From Actinomycetota bacterium (GTDB lineage: Bacteria > Actinomycetota > Actinomycetes > Nanopelagicales > Nanopelagicaceae), in contig WLPU01000002.1 in the NCBI GenBank assembly GCA_009698615.1, positions 1 to 64,000 on the forward strand: DNA of 64,000 bases, given 5' to 3'. A program made the translations under genes and the position numbers. Positions 24,468 through 32,403 of this stretch are shown here, piece after piece (position 1 is the stretch's first letter; the number at the start of each line of letters is the position of its first letter). The notes beneath the pieces were generated by a model. That model made no database searches and was not told the DNA's origin. It worked only from the letters and a program-made list of their open reading frames with translations.

Positions 24468-24905
24468 TTACTCTTCCGCGTGATCTTTCAATTGCCTTAA
24501 GGCCAATTCAATCGTTGTTTGCTCAGCCTTTTTTCGCATCATCGACGGAATCGGCATCGACAAAGCTACGTTGAGTTCGTACGTGACTGTTGTAGATTCA
24601 TCATCATCGGCCACAATGATGTAAGCCCCGTCCATTTCTGTGAGCAAGTCAGCATCTGAGAGTGAAAAATCCAGGCGCCCCGGTGCGTTGCTCCAGTTGT
24701 AATCCAAAACAACACGATCCTTCATCATTCCCGCATCAATTGTGATCTTCGCGGAGGTAACTCGCCCTTGTCCATCGCTGCTTAATACATCTACTGCTTT
24801 GATGGCCGATGACCAGGAGGGGTAGTTGGCAATATCAAAAAGAATCTCTTGAACGCGGGCTGCTGGCGCTTCAATAGTGATTTTCCCGCTCGTAGTCTCA
24901 GGCAT
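24468..24905 (-). CDS. SRPBCC (START-like, polyketide-cyclase type) protein
   Basis: A 145-residue single-domain protein of the Bet v1/START superfamily, which binds hydrophobic ligands in a helix-grip cavity. IEAPAARVQEILFDIANYPSW near the N terminus is the family's typical opening, the middle has VVLDYNWSNAPGRLDFSL, and a long C-terminal helix ends in ELALRQLKDHAEE. Its partner and ligand are unknown. In mycobacteria a similar gene (Rv2185c) lies between plsC and fadD15, as here. TAGCCT 6 nt before ATG 24905 suggests leaderless expression, divergent from fadD. Confidence 0.85.
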   Translation of the reverse strand: MPETTSGKITIEAPAARVQEILFDIANYPSWSSAIKAVDVLSSDGQGRVTSAKITIDAGMMKDRVVLDYNWSNAPGRLDFSLSDADLLTEMDGAYIIVADDDESTTVTYELNVALSMPIPSMMRKKAEQTTIELALRQLKDHAEE

Positions 24906-24911
24906 GAATAC

Positions 24912-24917
24912 AGGCTA
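24912..24917 (-). promoter_or_regulatory. -10 box of the SRPBCC-glk unit, leaderless type
   Basis: TAGCCT on the minus strand lies 6 nt before ATG 24905. Confidence 0.5.
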
Positions 24918-24945
24918 CCCCCTCCCAATAATCTCAAAGTGCCGC

Positions 24946-24951
24946 TAGCGT
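24946..24951 (+). promoter_or_regulatory. -10 box of fadD, leaderless type
   Basis: TAGCGT lies 6 nt before ATG 24958, the same hexamer and spacing as at 30420-30425. Confidence 0.5.
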
Positions 24952-24957
24952 TTAGCC

Positions 24958-26745
24958 ATGAACGAAATCACAATTCCAGCCTTGGTTCCTGCTGCCACTG
25001 CGGGCAATCTCACAAATATTGTGACGGAGAGATCTTGGTTTGAACCCGAGCGCATAATGCTCTCTCGCCCTCTTGGCGATGGATGGCAAAGTGTCACTGC
25101 CCGTGAATTTGAAGCAGAGGTGCGAGCCGCTGCGAAGGGACTTGTTGCATCCGGAATCCAAATTGGCGATCGGGTCGCATTGATGGCTCGAACGCGTTAT
25201 GAATGGACAATTTTAGATTTTGCAATTTGGTTTGCCGGTGGATGTGTAGTCCCAATCTATGACACCTCATCTGCAGAACAAATCCAATGGATTCTTACGG
25301 ACTCTGGCGCAGTTGCACTTATAGTAGAGACGCCGATTTTAAAAGAACTCGCTACCCCTGTGCTTACTACTCAAGTCAAGAGTGTTTGGACTATCACTGA
25401 AGACATCCTGCATGTGCTCGCGAATGCCGGATCTAATATTTCTGATGAAGAGATAAACCGCCGTAAAGATTCGCTCAATCCGCAAACGCTGGCAACATTG
25501 ATATATACATCAGGTACTACGGGAAAACCCAAAGGCGTTCAAATCACACACGCAAACTTCATGTCCGAATGCGGAAATGTTGTTCAGGGCGCGAATGACC
25601 TTTTCCTCAAACCCGGTGGCTCGACTCTCCTTTTCTTACCTGTTGCACATGTATTTGGGCGAATGGTCCAGATTGGCGCGATCTACGCCGGTTTGCATAT
25701 GGCCCACTGCAGCGACCCTGCCGGTCGATTACCCGCAGATTTGGCTTCGTTTAAGCCAACGTTTGTTCTTGCAGTGCCACGCATCTTTGAAAAGATTTAT
25801 AACGGCGCAGAATCCCGAGCCCAATCTGCTGGAAAGGGAAATATTTTTCGAAAGGCAGCAGCAGTTGCAATTGCATATAGCGAAGCGATGGATCGGGGAC
25901 GAATTTCATTGCCGTTAAGGATTAAGCATGCGCTCTTTGACAAGCTGGTTTTTTCTAAAATTCGCGCTGGTATGGGCGGACGGGTGGAGGCTGCAATCTC
26001 TGGCGGAGCGCCACTAGGTGCTCGGCTTGGACATTTCTATCGCGGCGCAGGAGTTCGAATCCTTGAGGGGTATGGACTAACCGAAACAACCGCAGGTGCA
26101 ACTCTTAATCTGACAACACATCACCGAGTCGGATCTGTCGGTCGTCCAATTCCCGGAACAACTGTTCGCATCGCCGAAGATGGGGAGATCCTTATCAAAG
26201 GTCCAATAGTAATGGGCGGATATTGGCACAATGATGCAGCGAACAAGGAGGTCTTCAGTGGTGACCAATGGTTCCATAGCGGAGACCTCGGCAGAATTGA
26301 TGAGGAAGGCTTTCTCTACATCGTAGGGCGCAAAAAAGAATTGATCGTTACCTCTGGTGGGAAGAATGTTGCTCCTGCAGTTTTAGAAGATCGCTTGCGT
26401 GCACACCCATTAGTCAGTCAGAGCATGGTCGTTGGAGATAACAAACCATTTATCGCAGCACTTGTGACAATCGATGCTGATGCTCTGAAATCGTGGATTA
26501 CCACTAATAAGAAAGATGGCGCAACCATCGCTAGCCTGACCCGCGACCCAGATCTAGTTGCTGTTATACAAACGGCAGTGGATGAGGCGAATAAGGCGGT
26601 GAGCAAAGCTGAATCTATTCGTAAGTTTGAGATTCTGCCGATCGATTGGACTATTCCTGGCGGTCAGCTGACAGCAAAATTATCAATCAAAAGACATGTT
26701 GTTGCCAAAGAATTCGCTTCACAGATAGAGGCGCTCTACACCTAG
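24958..26745 (+). CDS. fadD: Long-chain fatty-acid-CoA ligase (FadD15-like)
   Basis: A 595-residue AMP-forming acyl-CoA synthetase that activates long-chain fatty acids to CoA thioesters via an acyl-adenylate. Motifs in order are the ATP/AMP loop TLIYTSGTTGKPKGV near residue 181, GYGLTETTAG near 370, the adenylate Asp in HSGDLGRIDEEGFL, and the hinge GRKKELIVTSGGKNVAP. The overall layout matches the FACS group that includes FadD15 (Rv2187), with the same neighbours. It probably feeds phospholipid synthesis or the FadA/FadB pair at 34641-37937. The two-component genes follow after 9 nt. Confidence 0.92.
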   Translation: MNEITIPALVPAATAGNLTNIVTERSWFEPERIMLSRPLGDGWQSVTAREFEAEVRAAAKGLVASGIQIGDRVALMARTRYEWTILDFAIWFAGGCVVPIYDTSSAEQIQWILTDSGAVALIVETPILKELATPVLTTQVKSVWTITEDILHVLANAGSNISDEEINRRKDSLNPQTLATLIYTSGTTGKPKGVQITHANFMSECGNVVQGANDLFLKPGGSTLLFLPVAHVFGRMVQIGAIYAGLHMAHCSDPAGRLPADLASFKPTFVLAVPRIFEKIYNGAESRAQSAGKGNIFRKAAAVAIAYSEAMDRGRISLPLRIKHALFDKLVFSKIRAGMGGRVEAAISGGAPLGARLGHFYRGAGVRILEGYGLTETTAGATLNLTTHHRVGSVGRPIPGTTVRIAEDGEILIKGPIVMGGYWHNDAANKEVFSGDQWFHSGDLGRIDEEGFLYIVGRKKELIVTSGGKNVAPAVLEDRLRAHPLVSQSMVVGDNKPFIAALVTIDADALKSWITTNKKDGATIASLTRDPDLVAVIQTAVDEANKAVSKAESIRKFEILPIDWTIPGGQLTAKLSIKRHVVAKEFASQIEALYT

Positions 26746-26754
26746 AGCCGTGAG

Positions 26755-27363
26755 ATGACTAGCTCAGAGCGCATCCGTCTAGCACAAGAACTCCACGATG
26801 GAATTGCTCAAGATCTAGTGGGTATCGGCTATCAATTGGATCTCCTCGTAGGGGATCTAGAAACTACACCTGAGAGCAAAAAGCAACTTCGTAAATTGCG
26901 ATTTGATATCGATGATGTAATTACTCGGGTTCGCAGAGAGATGTTTGAACTTCGCGCCTCTGCCACCCCGTCAATTTCCGAAGGATTAGTACAACTCATC
27001 AAAGAAAATTGCCCTGGGCTTACTACCTCGCTCGAGCTGGCAGAAATTCAATTACCCCCTCAAGCACATCAGCAGGTCCTCAAAATTGCTAAGGAAATAT
27101 TCAGAAATATTTATGCACACTCGCACGCCAGCTTCATTTCTATTTCTTTGAAGCATGCCGATTCGGTGGCGGAATTAGAAATAGCCGATAACGGAATCGG
27201 CGGACCAATGCACAAATCAGAGCGATTCGGATTGCTCGGTGCTCGAGAGCGAGCAAGTGATATAGGTGGGACTCTTGGCTGGATTACAGACACTGGCGGG
27301 ACCAAAGTGCTCCTTCGCATTCCTACCTTCGCATCAGATCGCAGCGATGACGGTCATGGATAA
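26755..27363 (+). CDS. NarL-type sensor histidine kinase without a sensor domain
   Basis: A 202-residue cytoplasmic kinase consisting only of the HisKA_3 and ATPase domains. The phospho-acceptor His14 lies in LAQELHDGIAQDL right at the N terminus. The N-box is IAKEIFRNIYAHSHA, followed by IADNGIGG and FGLLGARERASDIGG. There is no transmembrane or input domain, and the start only 9 nt after fadD leaves no room for one. It must sense through an unseen partner or respond to a cytoplasmic cue. It overlaps the response regulator gene by 8 nt. Confidence 0.87.
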   Translation: MTSSERIRLAQELHDGIAQDLVGIGYQLDLLVGDLETTPESKKQLRKLRFDIDDVITRVRREMFELRASATPSISEGLVQLIKENCPGLTTSLELAEIQLPPQAHQQVLKIAKEIFRNIYAHSHASFISISLKHADSVAELEIADNGIGGPMHKSERFGLLGARERASDIGGTLGWITDTGGTKVLLRIPTFASDRSDDGHG

Positions 27364-27979
27364 CGCCCAAATTTCGGTTCTACTAATCGATGACCACCAA
27401 GTTGTCCGTGAAGGACTCAAAGCAGCACTCATCAGCGAGGGCTTCGCAATCGCTGGAGAGGCTGCAACCAAGGCTGAAGGTTTTGCGCAAATTACACATA
27501 AGAATCCTCACGTAATTGTGGTGGATCTGAATTTACCCGACGGTGATGGTTTAGAGATCGTTTCGTGGGGGCGTTCTGTTTCATCCGCAATTGGAATCGT
27601 GATTGTGACGTTGATGGATGATGACGCACATTTACTTGCTGCATTGCAAGCTGGTGCAAGTGCCTATGTTAATAAGAGTGCGCCGCTCACCGAGGTGACC
27701 TCTGCTGTCGGACATTCTTATGCGGCTCCCTTGAGTTTTATAGCGCGTGGATTAAGAGGGGCCATCTCGCGAAGGGCCGATGGTTTCGGATTAACACCGC
27801 GGGAATTAGAAATACTCCACCAATTGCCGCGAGGTCTCACATCATCGCAAATTGGTAAGGAGCTTTTTATTACCGAGGCGACAGTTAAGACTCATCTGGC
27901 ATCCATGTATCGAAAACTCGGCGTCGCAAATCGCATGGAAGCAGTTGTAACTGCCATGCAACACCGGTTGATCTCCTAA
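27356..27979 (+). CDS. NarL/FixJ-family response regulator
   Basis: A 207-residue response regulator. The receiver domain has the acidic pair in VLLIDDHQVVREG, phospho-accepting Asp57 in VVDLNLPDGDG, the switch Thr in IVTLMDDD and Lys in YVNKSAP. A LuxR-type DNA-binding domain follows: LTPRELEILHQLPRGLTSSQIGK, then ATVKTHLASMYRKLGV. ATG 27356 is the best start; ATG 27347 is possible. It is translated with the sensorless kinase and ends 4 nt inside the convergent mannosyltransferase gene. Its targets are unknown; fadD itself or the envelope genes are plausible. Confidence 0.9.
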   Translation: MDNAQISVLLIDDHQVVREGLKAALISEGFAIAGEAATKAEGFAQITHKNPHVIVVDLNLPDGDGLEIVSWGRSVSSAIGIVIVTLMDDDAHLLAALQAGASAYVNKSAPLTEVTSAVGHSYAAPLSFIARGLRGAISRRADGFGLTPRELEILHQLPRGLTSSQIGKELFITEATVKTHLASMYRKLGVANRMEAVVTAMQHRLIS

Positions 27980-29115
27980 ATTTCCAAAACTTTGGCGAAC
28001 GCTGCTGACCAGCGTTGCCATGTCCACTCCTTGGAGATCCAGGCATGACCAGCCTTCCCCATCGACTTCATGAGGGCTGGGTTTAGCAAAAGAGAAATCG
28101 CAGCACTTGAAATATCAGAAATGCTATTTCCGTCGACGACGACGCCGGTGGTGCCCTCTAAAACCGCATCTGGGGCTCCCCCAGAGTTCCCAGCGATTAC
28201 TGGCAACCCGCACGCGCTTGCCTCCAGATAAACAATTCCCAACCCTTCAACTTCTAGACCATTGAATCGTGATCGCGATGGCATGGCAAAGAGATCTCCC
28301 GCCGAAACATATTCGGGTAACTGCGAATATTGGATTCTCCCGACGAAAGTTATGCAATCCATGACACCGCAATTTTTTGCAAGTGAAATTAACTTCTCTT
28401 TGTAAGGTCCTTCGCCCACTATAAGTAAGTGCACATTAGGGACCGCCTTGCGAATTGCAGGCAAGGCTCCTATTAGTCGATCTTGACCCTTGCGATGGAC
28501 TAAACGCCCAACACTGACGATGACTGATTTATTAGTTAACCCTAAATAATTGCGTAGTTTGCTTGAATCAACATCGGGATTGAAATGCTCAACATCAATT
28601 CCGGGAGCAATCTTGACCATTGCTTTTTTCGCACTTGGTGTCAGACATATTGATATCGCCTCTTTCGTAAAGTCCCCCAAATAGGTGAGGACATCAACCT
28701 TGTTACCAATTCGCTTGAGCGCCAAAGAAAAGGGAAATACTTTGGCCCACCACACTTCATGTCCGTGTGTCAGTGAAATGATCCGGGATACTCCTGCTCT
28801 TCGAAGGCTTGGGGCTAAGAGTCCTAGTGGCGCTGCTGCTCCAAAGCACACAATCGAAATCGCCCGATTCTTTGCAAGTCGAGAAACCGCACGTGCGACA
28901 CGAGGGGTGGGCAATAAGACTTTTGTTCGATCGCGGATTACCTCTACCCCATAACGCTCCTGCCAATGCTTGTCGTAAGCCTGTGTGTCGCCCTGCTTCG
29001 AGGTATAAACCAGAACTTGGTTCTTGGGAAGGCGCTCAATTAGGCCAATGATAAAAGTTTCTATCCCACCAGCACGCGGTCCGAAATCATTTGTAACAAA
29101 AAGAATTTGTTTCAC
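27976..29115 (-). CDS. GT4-family glycosyltransferase, PimB'-like mannosyltransferase
   Basis: A 379-residue GT-B glycosyltransferase. Features include the N-terminal VTNDFGPRAGGIETFI, the acceptor-side THGHEVWWAKVFPF typical of PimB' and related enzymes, GRLVHRKGQDRLI at the start of the second domain, and the donor-binding EGLGIVYLEASACGLPVI (Ex7E motif). PimB' adds the second mannose from GDP-mannose to phosphatidylinositol monomannoside. Assignment rests on these motifs and on synteny with Rv2188c. GTG 29115 is preferred because the next residues match the family start; a TTG 21 nt upstream would overlap the NlpC gene. Confidence 0.83.
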   Translation of the reverse strand: MKQILFVTNDFGPRAGGIETFIIGLIERLPKNQVLVYTSKQGDTQAYDKHWQERYGVEVIRDRTKVLLPTPRVARAVSRLAKNRAISIVCFGAAAPLGLLAPSLRRAGVSRIISLTHGHEVWWAKVFPFSLALKRIGNKVDVLTYLGDFTKEAISICLTPSAKKAMVKIAPGIDVEHFNPDVDSSKLRNYLGLTNKSVIVSVGRLVHRKGQDRLIGALPAIRKAVPNVHLLIVGEGPYKEKLISLAKNCGVMDCITFVGRIQYSQLPEYVSAGDLFAMPSRSRFNGLEVEGLGIVYLEASACGLPVIAGNSGGAPDAVLEGTTGVVVDGNSISDISSAAISLLLNPALMKSMGKAGHAWISKEWTWQRWSAAFAKVLEI

Positions 29116-29116
29116 T

Positions 29117-30136
29117 TTAGAATCGTCGCGCTGCAACTAAACGCTTGCTCCCAAGACTTGAACCAAATGAGGTCACCTTTACTCTTGCCCCCGAATGTGG
29201 GGCGTGCACCATTCGATGATCTCCAAGATAGATTCCAACGTGAGAGATTGGCCTACCAAAAAAAACTAAGTCGCCAGGGCGAAGTGCGCTGAGCGAAACT
29301 GATTTACCAGAGTGAGCTTGGGCTGCGGCCGAATGTGGCAACGAAATACCGGCCGCCTGCATCGCTCGCATTGTGAGTCCAGAGCAATCCCAATATTGCA
29401 TTCCGGCCGCACCAAATACATAGCGATCACCAATTTGCTTCAGAGCAAATTTCAGCGCGATTCCGGCGCGACCAGATATTCCACCCAGTCCCTTGGCCAG
29501 GGCAAGTGAGTTGGCTTGATCTGCATCTTCTTGTAATTGAGCCAACTTAGCCAATCTCTCGCGATCAGCCTTTTTCAGTTGCGAAAGGAGTTTTTCGGCT
29601 TCTTCCAGTTTTGATCGTGCCTGTGCGGCCTGAGTTGTAAGTCGAGCTCGAGTCGCTGCGACAAGTGCCACTTTGTCATTCACGGTCAGTGTCGTGGCAT
29701 TTAGGCGCTGCTCTGCTGCGGCAAATTTATGAAGTTGGAGAGATTTTCTGCGAGTGATTGCATCAAGAGATCCGGCCGCGGAGAGATAAAGCGTTGGATC
29801 AGCAGAAAATAGAAGTTCCATACTGGGGCTTAGCCCGCCGGATTTATATTGTTCAATTGCAATTGCACCCAAAGATTTGCGAAGTAGATTTACAGTCTGT
29901 CCCTGCACCGCTGCTTGTTGCTTAATCCCATTAAGAGTTCTATTAAGTTGATCGAGCTGAACCTTTGCAGATTGGGCTCCTTCTGCCGCGGCGGCAGCAT
30001 CTTCTTGCAATACCTGTACTCGGGCTTGGACATCTGCCAAGGTGGGAGCGGCCTGCGCTGAAGGTGACAGGAGAAAAAGTGGCACCGCCACAACTGTGAT
30101 TGCAAGGGCGCTGGTAACCGCCTTGGGCAATTTCAT
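29117..30136 (-). CDS. NlpC/P60-family peptidoglycan endopeptidase with coiled coil
   Basis: A 339-residue secreted cell-wall hydrolase. A signal peptide ends near AQAA (residues 27-30), then a long coiled coil covers about residues 33-210, and the C40 domain starts near 225. The catalytic Cys251 is in YWDCSGLT, His299 in ISHVGIYLG and the third residue, His311, in MVHAPHSG. Such RipA-like enzymes cut peptide stems during septation, and the coiled coil controls access. Rv2190c holds the same position beside PimB' in M. tuberculosis. TAGCCT 6 nt before ATG 30136 suggests a leaderless mRNA. Confidence 0.92.
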   Translation of the reverse strand: MKLPKAVTSALAITVVAVPLFLLSPSAQAAPTLADVQARVQVLQEDAAAAAEGAQSAKVQLDQLNRTLNGIKQQAAVQGQTVNLLRKSLGAIAIEQYKSGGLSPSMELLFSADPTLYLSAAGSLDAITRRKSLQLHKFAAAEQRLNATTLTVNDKVALVAATRARLTTQAAQARSKLEEAEKLLSQLKKADRERLAKLAQLQEDADQANSLALAKGLGGISGRAGIALKFALKQIGDRYVFGAAGMQYWDCSGLTMRAMQAAGISLPHSAAAQAHSGKSVSLSALRPGDLVFFGRPISHVGIYLGDHRMVHAPHSGARVKVTSFGSSLGSKRLVAARRF

Positions 30137-30142
30137 CTGGTC

Positions 30143-30148
30143 AGGCTA
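30143..30148 (-). promoter_or_regulatory. -10 box of the NlpC/P60 gene, leaderless type
   Basis: TAGCCT on the minus strand lies 6 nt before ATG 30136. Confidence 0.5.
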
Positions 30149-30199
30149 ACGTCACGAAGCGTTGTGACTCAACCTCATAGCGCGCGTGGAGCCTGCGAA

Positions 30200-30373
30200 T
30201 TACCCTTGAACTCGCCTCTCAAAGCGTAAAGGAGCAACGATCCCCCGCGAGGAGAGCAGTTCGATGGCTTGGGCCGTTGTTGAGGAGATATCTGGGGCAC
30301 TGAGCAGATGGGTCACAAAACAATCACCACACGCGATTTCGCGCAAGGCACAGGTATCGCAATTAATCTTCAT
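30200..30373 (-). CDS. 57-residue Cys-rich protein, function unknown
   Basis: A short gene between the NlpC gene and the RibD-C gene. The protein begins MKINCDTCALREIACGDC, so four cysteines form CxxC-x6-CxxC (residues 5, 8, 15, 18), a likely zinc or iron-sulfur site. The rest is a helical stretch (TTAQAIELLSSRGIVAPLR). I recall similar small proteins with a CDTC...CGDC pattern in other actinobacteria near this locus. ATG 30373 has TACTGT 6 nt upstream, the same leaderless promoter spacing as its neighbours. No function is known to me. Confidence 0.72.
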   Translation of the reverse strand: MKINCDTCALREIACGDCFVTHLLSAPDISSTTAQAIELLSSRGIVAPLRFERRVQG

Positions 30374-30379
30374 GCAACT

Positions 30380-30385
30380 ACAGTA
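30380..30385 (-). promoter_or_regulatory. -10 box of the 57-residue protein gene, leaderless type
   Basis: TACTGT on the minus strand lies 6 nt before ATG 30373. Confidence 0.45.
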
Positions 30386-30419
30386 AATGCCGCCACTGAC
30401 ATCCAGCGCTGAGATTGGC

Positions 30420-30425
30420 TAGCGT
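30420..30425 (+). promoter_or_regulatory. -10 box of the RibD-C gene, leaderless type
   Basis: TAGCGT lies 6 nt before ATG 30432. Confidence 0.5.
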
Positions 30426-30431
30426 GGACCT

Positions 30432-30941
30432 ATGAGCGTGCTGGCATCGTTGGTTGTGGGAGCCGATGGCTCAACTACCTTTAATCAATCCTCTCGAGCT
30501 CTGTCCACCACCGGCGATCGAGAGAGGTTCTTAGCGCGAAGGCGCTTGGCCGATTGCATCCTCGTCGGGGGCAACACAGCCAGGAACGAAAGCTACTCAC
30601 GTACTCCTGCACCGTTGGTGATCATCTCGCATTCACAACCAGAACTGCTTGCCATCAATCCGATTGCTCAATGGTGGAACCTGGGGCCGGAAGAAACTAT
30701 TACCCGAGCTAGCAAGGAATTTGGTCAACACATTCACTGTGAAGGTGGGGCAAATTTGCTCCACCATTTTCTATCACTAGGCCTTATCGACACAATGGAG
30801 TTAAGCGTTACCTCTTTTGTTGGCGGAGAAAACGCGATCGATATACAAGCGATACTTCAAAACTTCAAAACTATTGAGCGCACAAAGGATGCCGATACAA
30901 CATTTTATACCTGTACACAACCAATTATGCTGCAGAAATAA
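30432..30941 (+). CDS. RibD C-terminal-domain (dihydrofolate-reductase-fold) reductase
   Basis: A 169-residue protein with the RibD-C/DHFR fold, which uses NADPH to reduce pyrimidine- or pterin-like substrates. It opens with the fold's substrate loop (GADGSTTF), then DRERFLARRRLADCILVGGNTAR, and near residue 103 CEGGANLLHHFLSLGLIDTMELSV, the usual GG-containing cofactor segment. It is shorter than full RibD reductase domains (about 220). It is probably a pyrimidine reductase-like protein, but the substrate is not certain. It overlaps the convergent EamA gene by 17 nt. Confidence 0.8.
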   Translation: MSVLASLVVGADGSTTFNQSSRALSTTGDRERFLARRRLADCILVGGNTARNESYSRTPAPLVIISHSQPELLAINPIAQWWNLGPEETITRASKEFGQHIHCEGGANLLHHFLSLGLIDTMELSVTSFVGGENAIDIQAILQNFKTIERTKDADTTFYTCTQPIMLQK

Positions 30942-31764
30942 TTGCTACCCCTGCAACGGCCAACACAATCCCAATGTACTGAACTTTGTGTAATCGCTCA
31001 TGCAGAATCTTAAATGCGAGAACAGCAGTCGCAATGGGAAATAACGAACCAAGGACCATCACAATCGAAACTAAACCCCGAGTCGAAGCAAATCCAACCA
31101 ACACATTTGCCGAAAAATCTGCAATACCAACAAAAGAGAGCCTTTTAAAGTCAGAGCGGACAAAGCCTCCAGTGGTCTTGAATTTAAAACTTAGGAAGAT
31201 GGAGATCAGAAGCGTTGTTGCTCTCATTGTAATAATCGTCATGATGGCACTTGATGCCGCGCCTTTGGCCATGAACGTTAAACCCAATCCAAAACCAAAG
31301 GCTGCACCAGTTGCCAAAAGCAATGGACGAAGTGGAAGTCCTTGAGAAATCTCAGGACCGCTGGCGCAAAATGCACCAGCCAGAGCAATAGAAATACCAA
31401 TAACTTGAAAGACGCCGAGTTGCTCGCCTCCAACGAGCGCGATCGTGAGCGGAATGATTGCGCACAATGAACTAATGGGCGATACAACTCCCATGCGGCC
31501 CGTTGCTAGTCCCGCATACAAACAATTCAAACCTAGGTATCCCATCACACCTGCAATAACTCCAACGAAGAAATAACCGCCAGTTCCGAAGGCAACTGCA
31601 TGCCATGTGTTCGTAAGGAGAACAAATATCACACCAAATGCCAGCCCAATTGCTTGTGACATTCCTGTAACAGCAATTGCATGATGTCGCTTTGCCAATC
31701 GACCGCCTTCGAAATCTGCACTTCCCCATAAGATGCTTGAAAATAGTGCCAGCAAGATAGCCAT
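30925..31764 (-). CDS. EamA/DMT-family transporter
   Basis: A 279-residue membrane protein of the drug/metabolite transporter superfamily with ten predicted helices in two EamA repeats (first begins LLALFSSILWGSADF, second begins near LRPLLLATGAAFGFG). The last helices include LGSLFPIATAVLAFKILHERL, the conserved helix 9 pattern. Substrates of such proteins include amino acids, nucleotide sugars and metabolites; none can be named. TAGCCT sits 6 nt before ATG 31764 and the gene is divergent from the DUF3000 gene. Confidence 0.87.
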   Translation of the reverse strand: MAILLALFSSILWGSADFEGGRLAKRHHAIAVTGMSQAIGLAFGVIFVLLTNTWHAVAFGTGGYFFVGVIAGVMGYLGLNCLYAGLATGRMGVVSPISSLCAIIPLTIALVGGEQLGVFQVIGISIALAGAFCASGPEISQGLPLRPLLLATGAAFGFGLGLTFMAKGAASSAIMTIITMRATTLLISIFLSFKFKTTGGFVRSDFKRLSFVGIADFSANVLVGFASTRGLVSIVMVLGSLFPIATAVLAFKILHERLHKVQYIGIVLAVAGVAIISAA

Positions 31765-31770
31765 GGGGGA

Positions 31771-31776
31771 AGGCTA
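31771..31776 (-). promoter_or_regulatory. -10 box of the EamA gene, leaderless type
   Basis: TAGCCT on the minus strand lies 6 nt before ATG 31764. Confidence 0.5.
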
Positions 31777-31812
31777 CCGCCCTGCCTCCCACCTTTGGTC
31801 CCTCTAGGACTT

Positions 31813-31818
31813 TACATT
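31813..31818 (+). promoter_or_regulatory. -10 box of the DUF3000 gene, leaderless type
   Basis: TACATT lies 6 nt before GTG 31825 and is the main reason for choosing that start. Confidence 0.45.
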
Positions 31819-31824
31819 GAGGCA

Positions 31825-32400
31825 GTGGATGTCATCGGGTTTAGTGGACTTACTCAATCCCTGCGAGCATTTAAATCTCGGGATGAAATAATTCTTGAAG
31901 AAGTTCCAGCCCCTCAAAAACTTGCAACATATTCCTATGCGCTCTCGGCAGATGTGAGCAACGGACTTCTTGGCGACGCCGAAGATGAAATTGCATCAGG
32001 TCGTTTTGTATTGCTCTACGAGCCAGGTGGCCAAGATACCTGGGAGGGCGAATATCGTTGTGTCACTTATGTACGTGCTGATGTGGACCCAATGATGCAA
32101 GAGGATCCATTGCTACCAGAAGTCGGTTGGAATTGGTTGCTCGAAACATTGACTCAAAGTCAATGTCACTTCACTGCAGCTAGCGGAACAGTGACACGAG
32201 TAGCCAGTGCCTCCTTTGGCAAATTATCCCAGCGAAGTGATGAAGCAGAGATAGAGATTCGCGCCTCCTGGACTCCGATTATGAAAAACCCATCTGAAAT
32301 TCTTCTTCATATGACAGGGTGGTGCAATCTCCTTGCCGAGATAGCGGGATTGGCTCCTGTCCCCGAAGGGATCTCAACAATTTCACGCGGCCGACGTTAA
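31825..32400 (+). CDS. DUF3000-family protein
   Basis: A 191-residue soluble protein of the actinobacterial DUF3000 family, function unknown. Typical segments are FSGLTQSLRAFKSRDEI near the start, ILEEVPAPQKLATYSYALSA, a GRFVLLYEPGGQDTWEG strand, DPLLPEVGWNWL, and EIRASWTP near the end. The gene usually sits directly before RNase D in actinobacteria, as here (3-nt gap), hinting at a link with RNA processing. The start is uncertain: GTG 31825 has leaderless spacing, while a TTG at 31795 would extend the frame by ten residues. Confidence 0.85.
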   Translation: MDVIGFSGLTQSLRAFKSRDEIILEEVPAPQKLATYSYALSADVSNGLLGDAEDEIASGRFVLLYEPGGQDTWEGEYRCVTYVRADVDPMMQEDPLLPEVGWNWLLETLTQSQCHFTAASGTVTRVASASFGKLSQRSDEAEIEIRASWTPIMKNPSEILLHMTGWCNLLAEIAGLAPVPEGISTISRGRR

Positions 32401-32403
32401 TTA

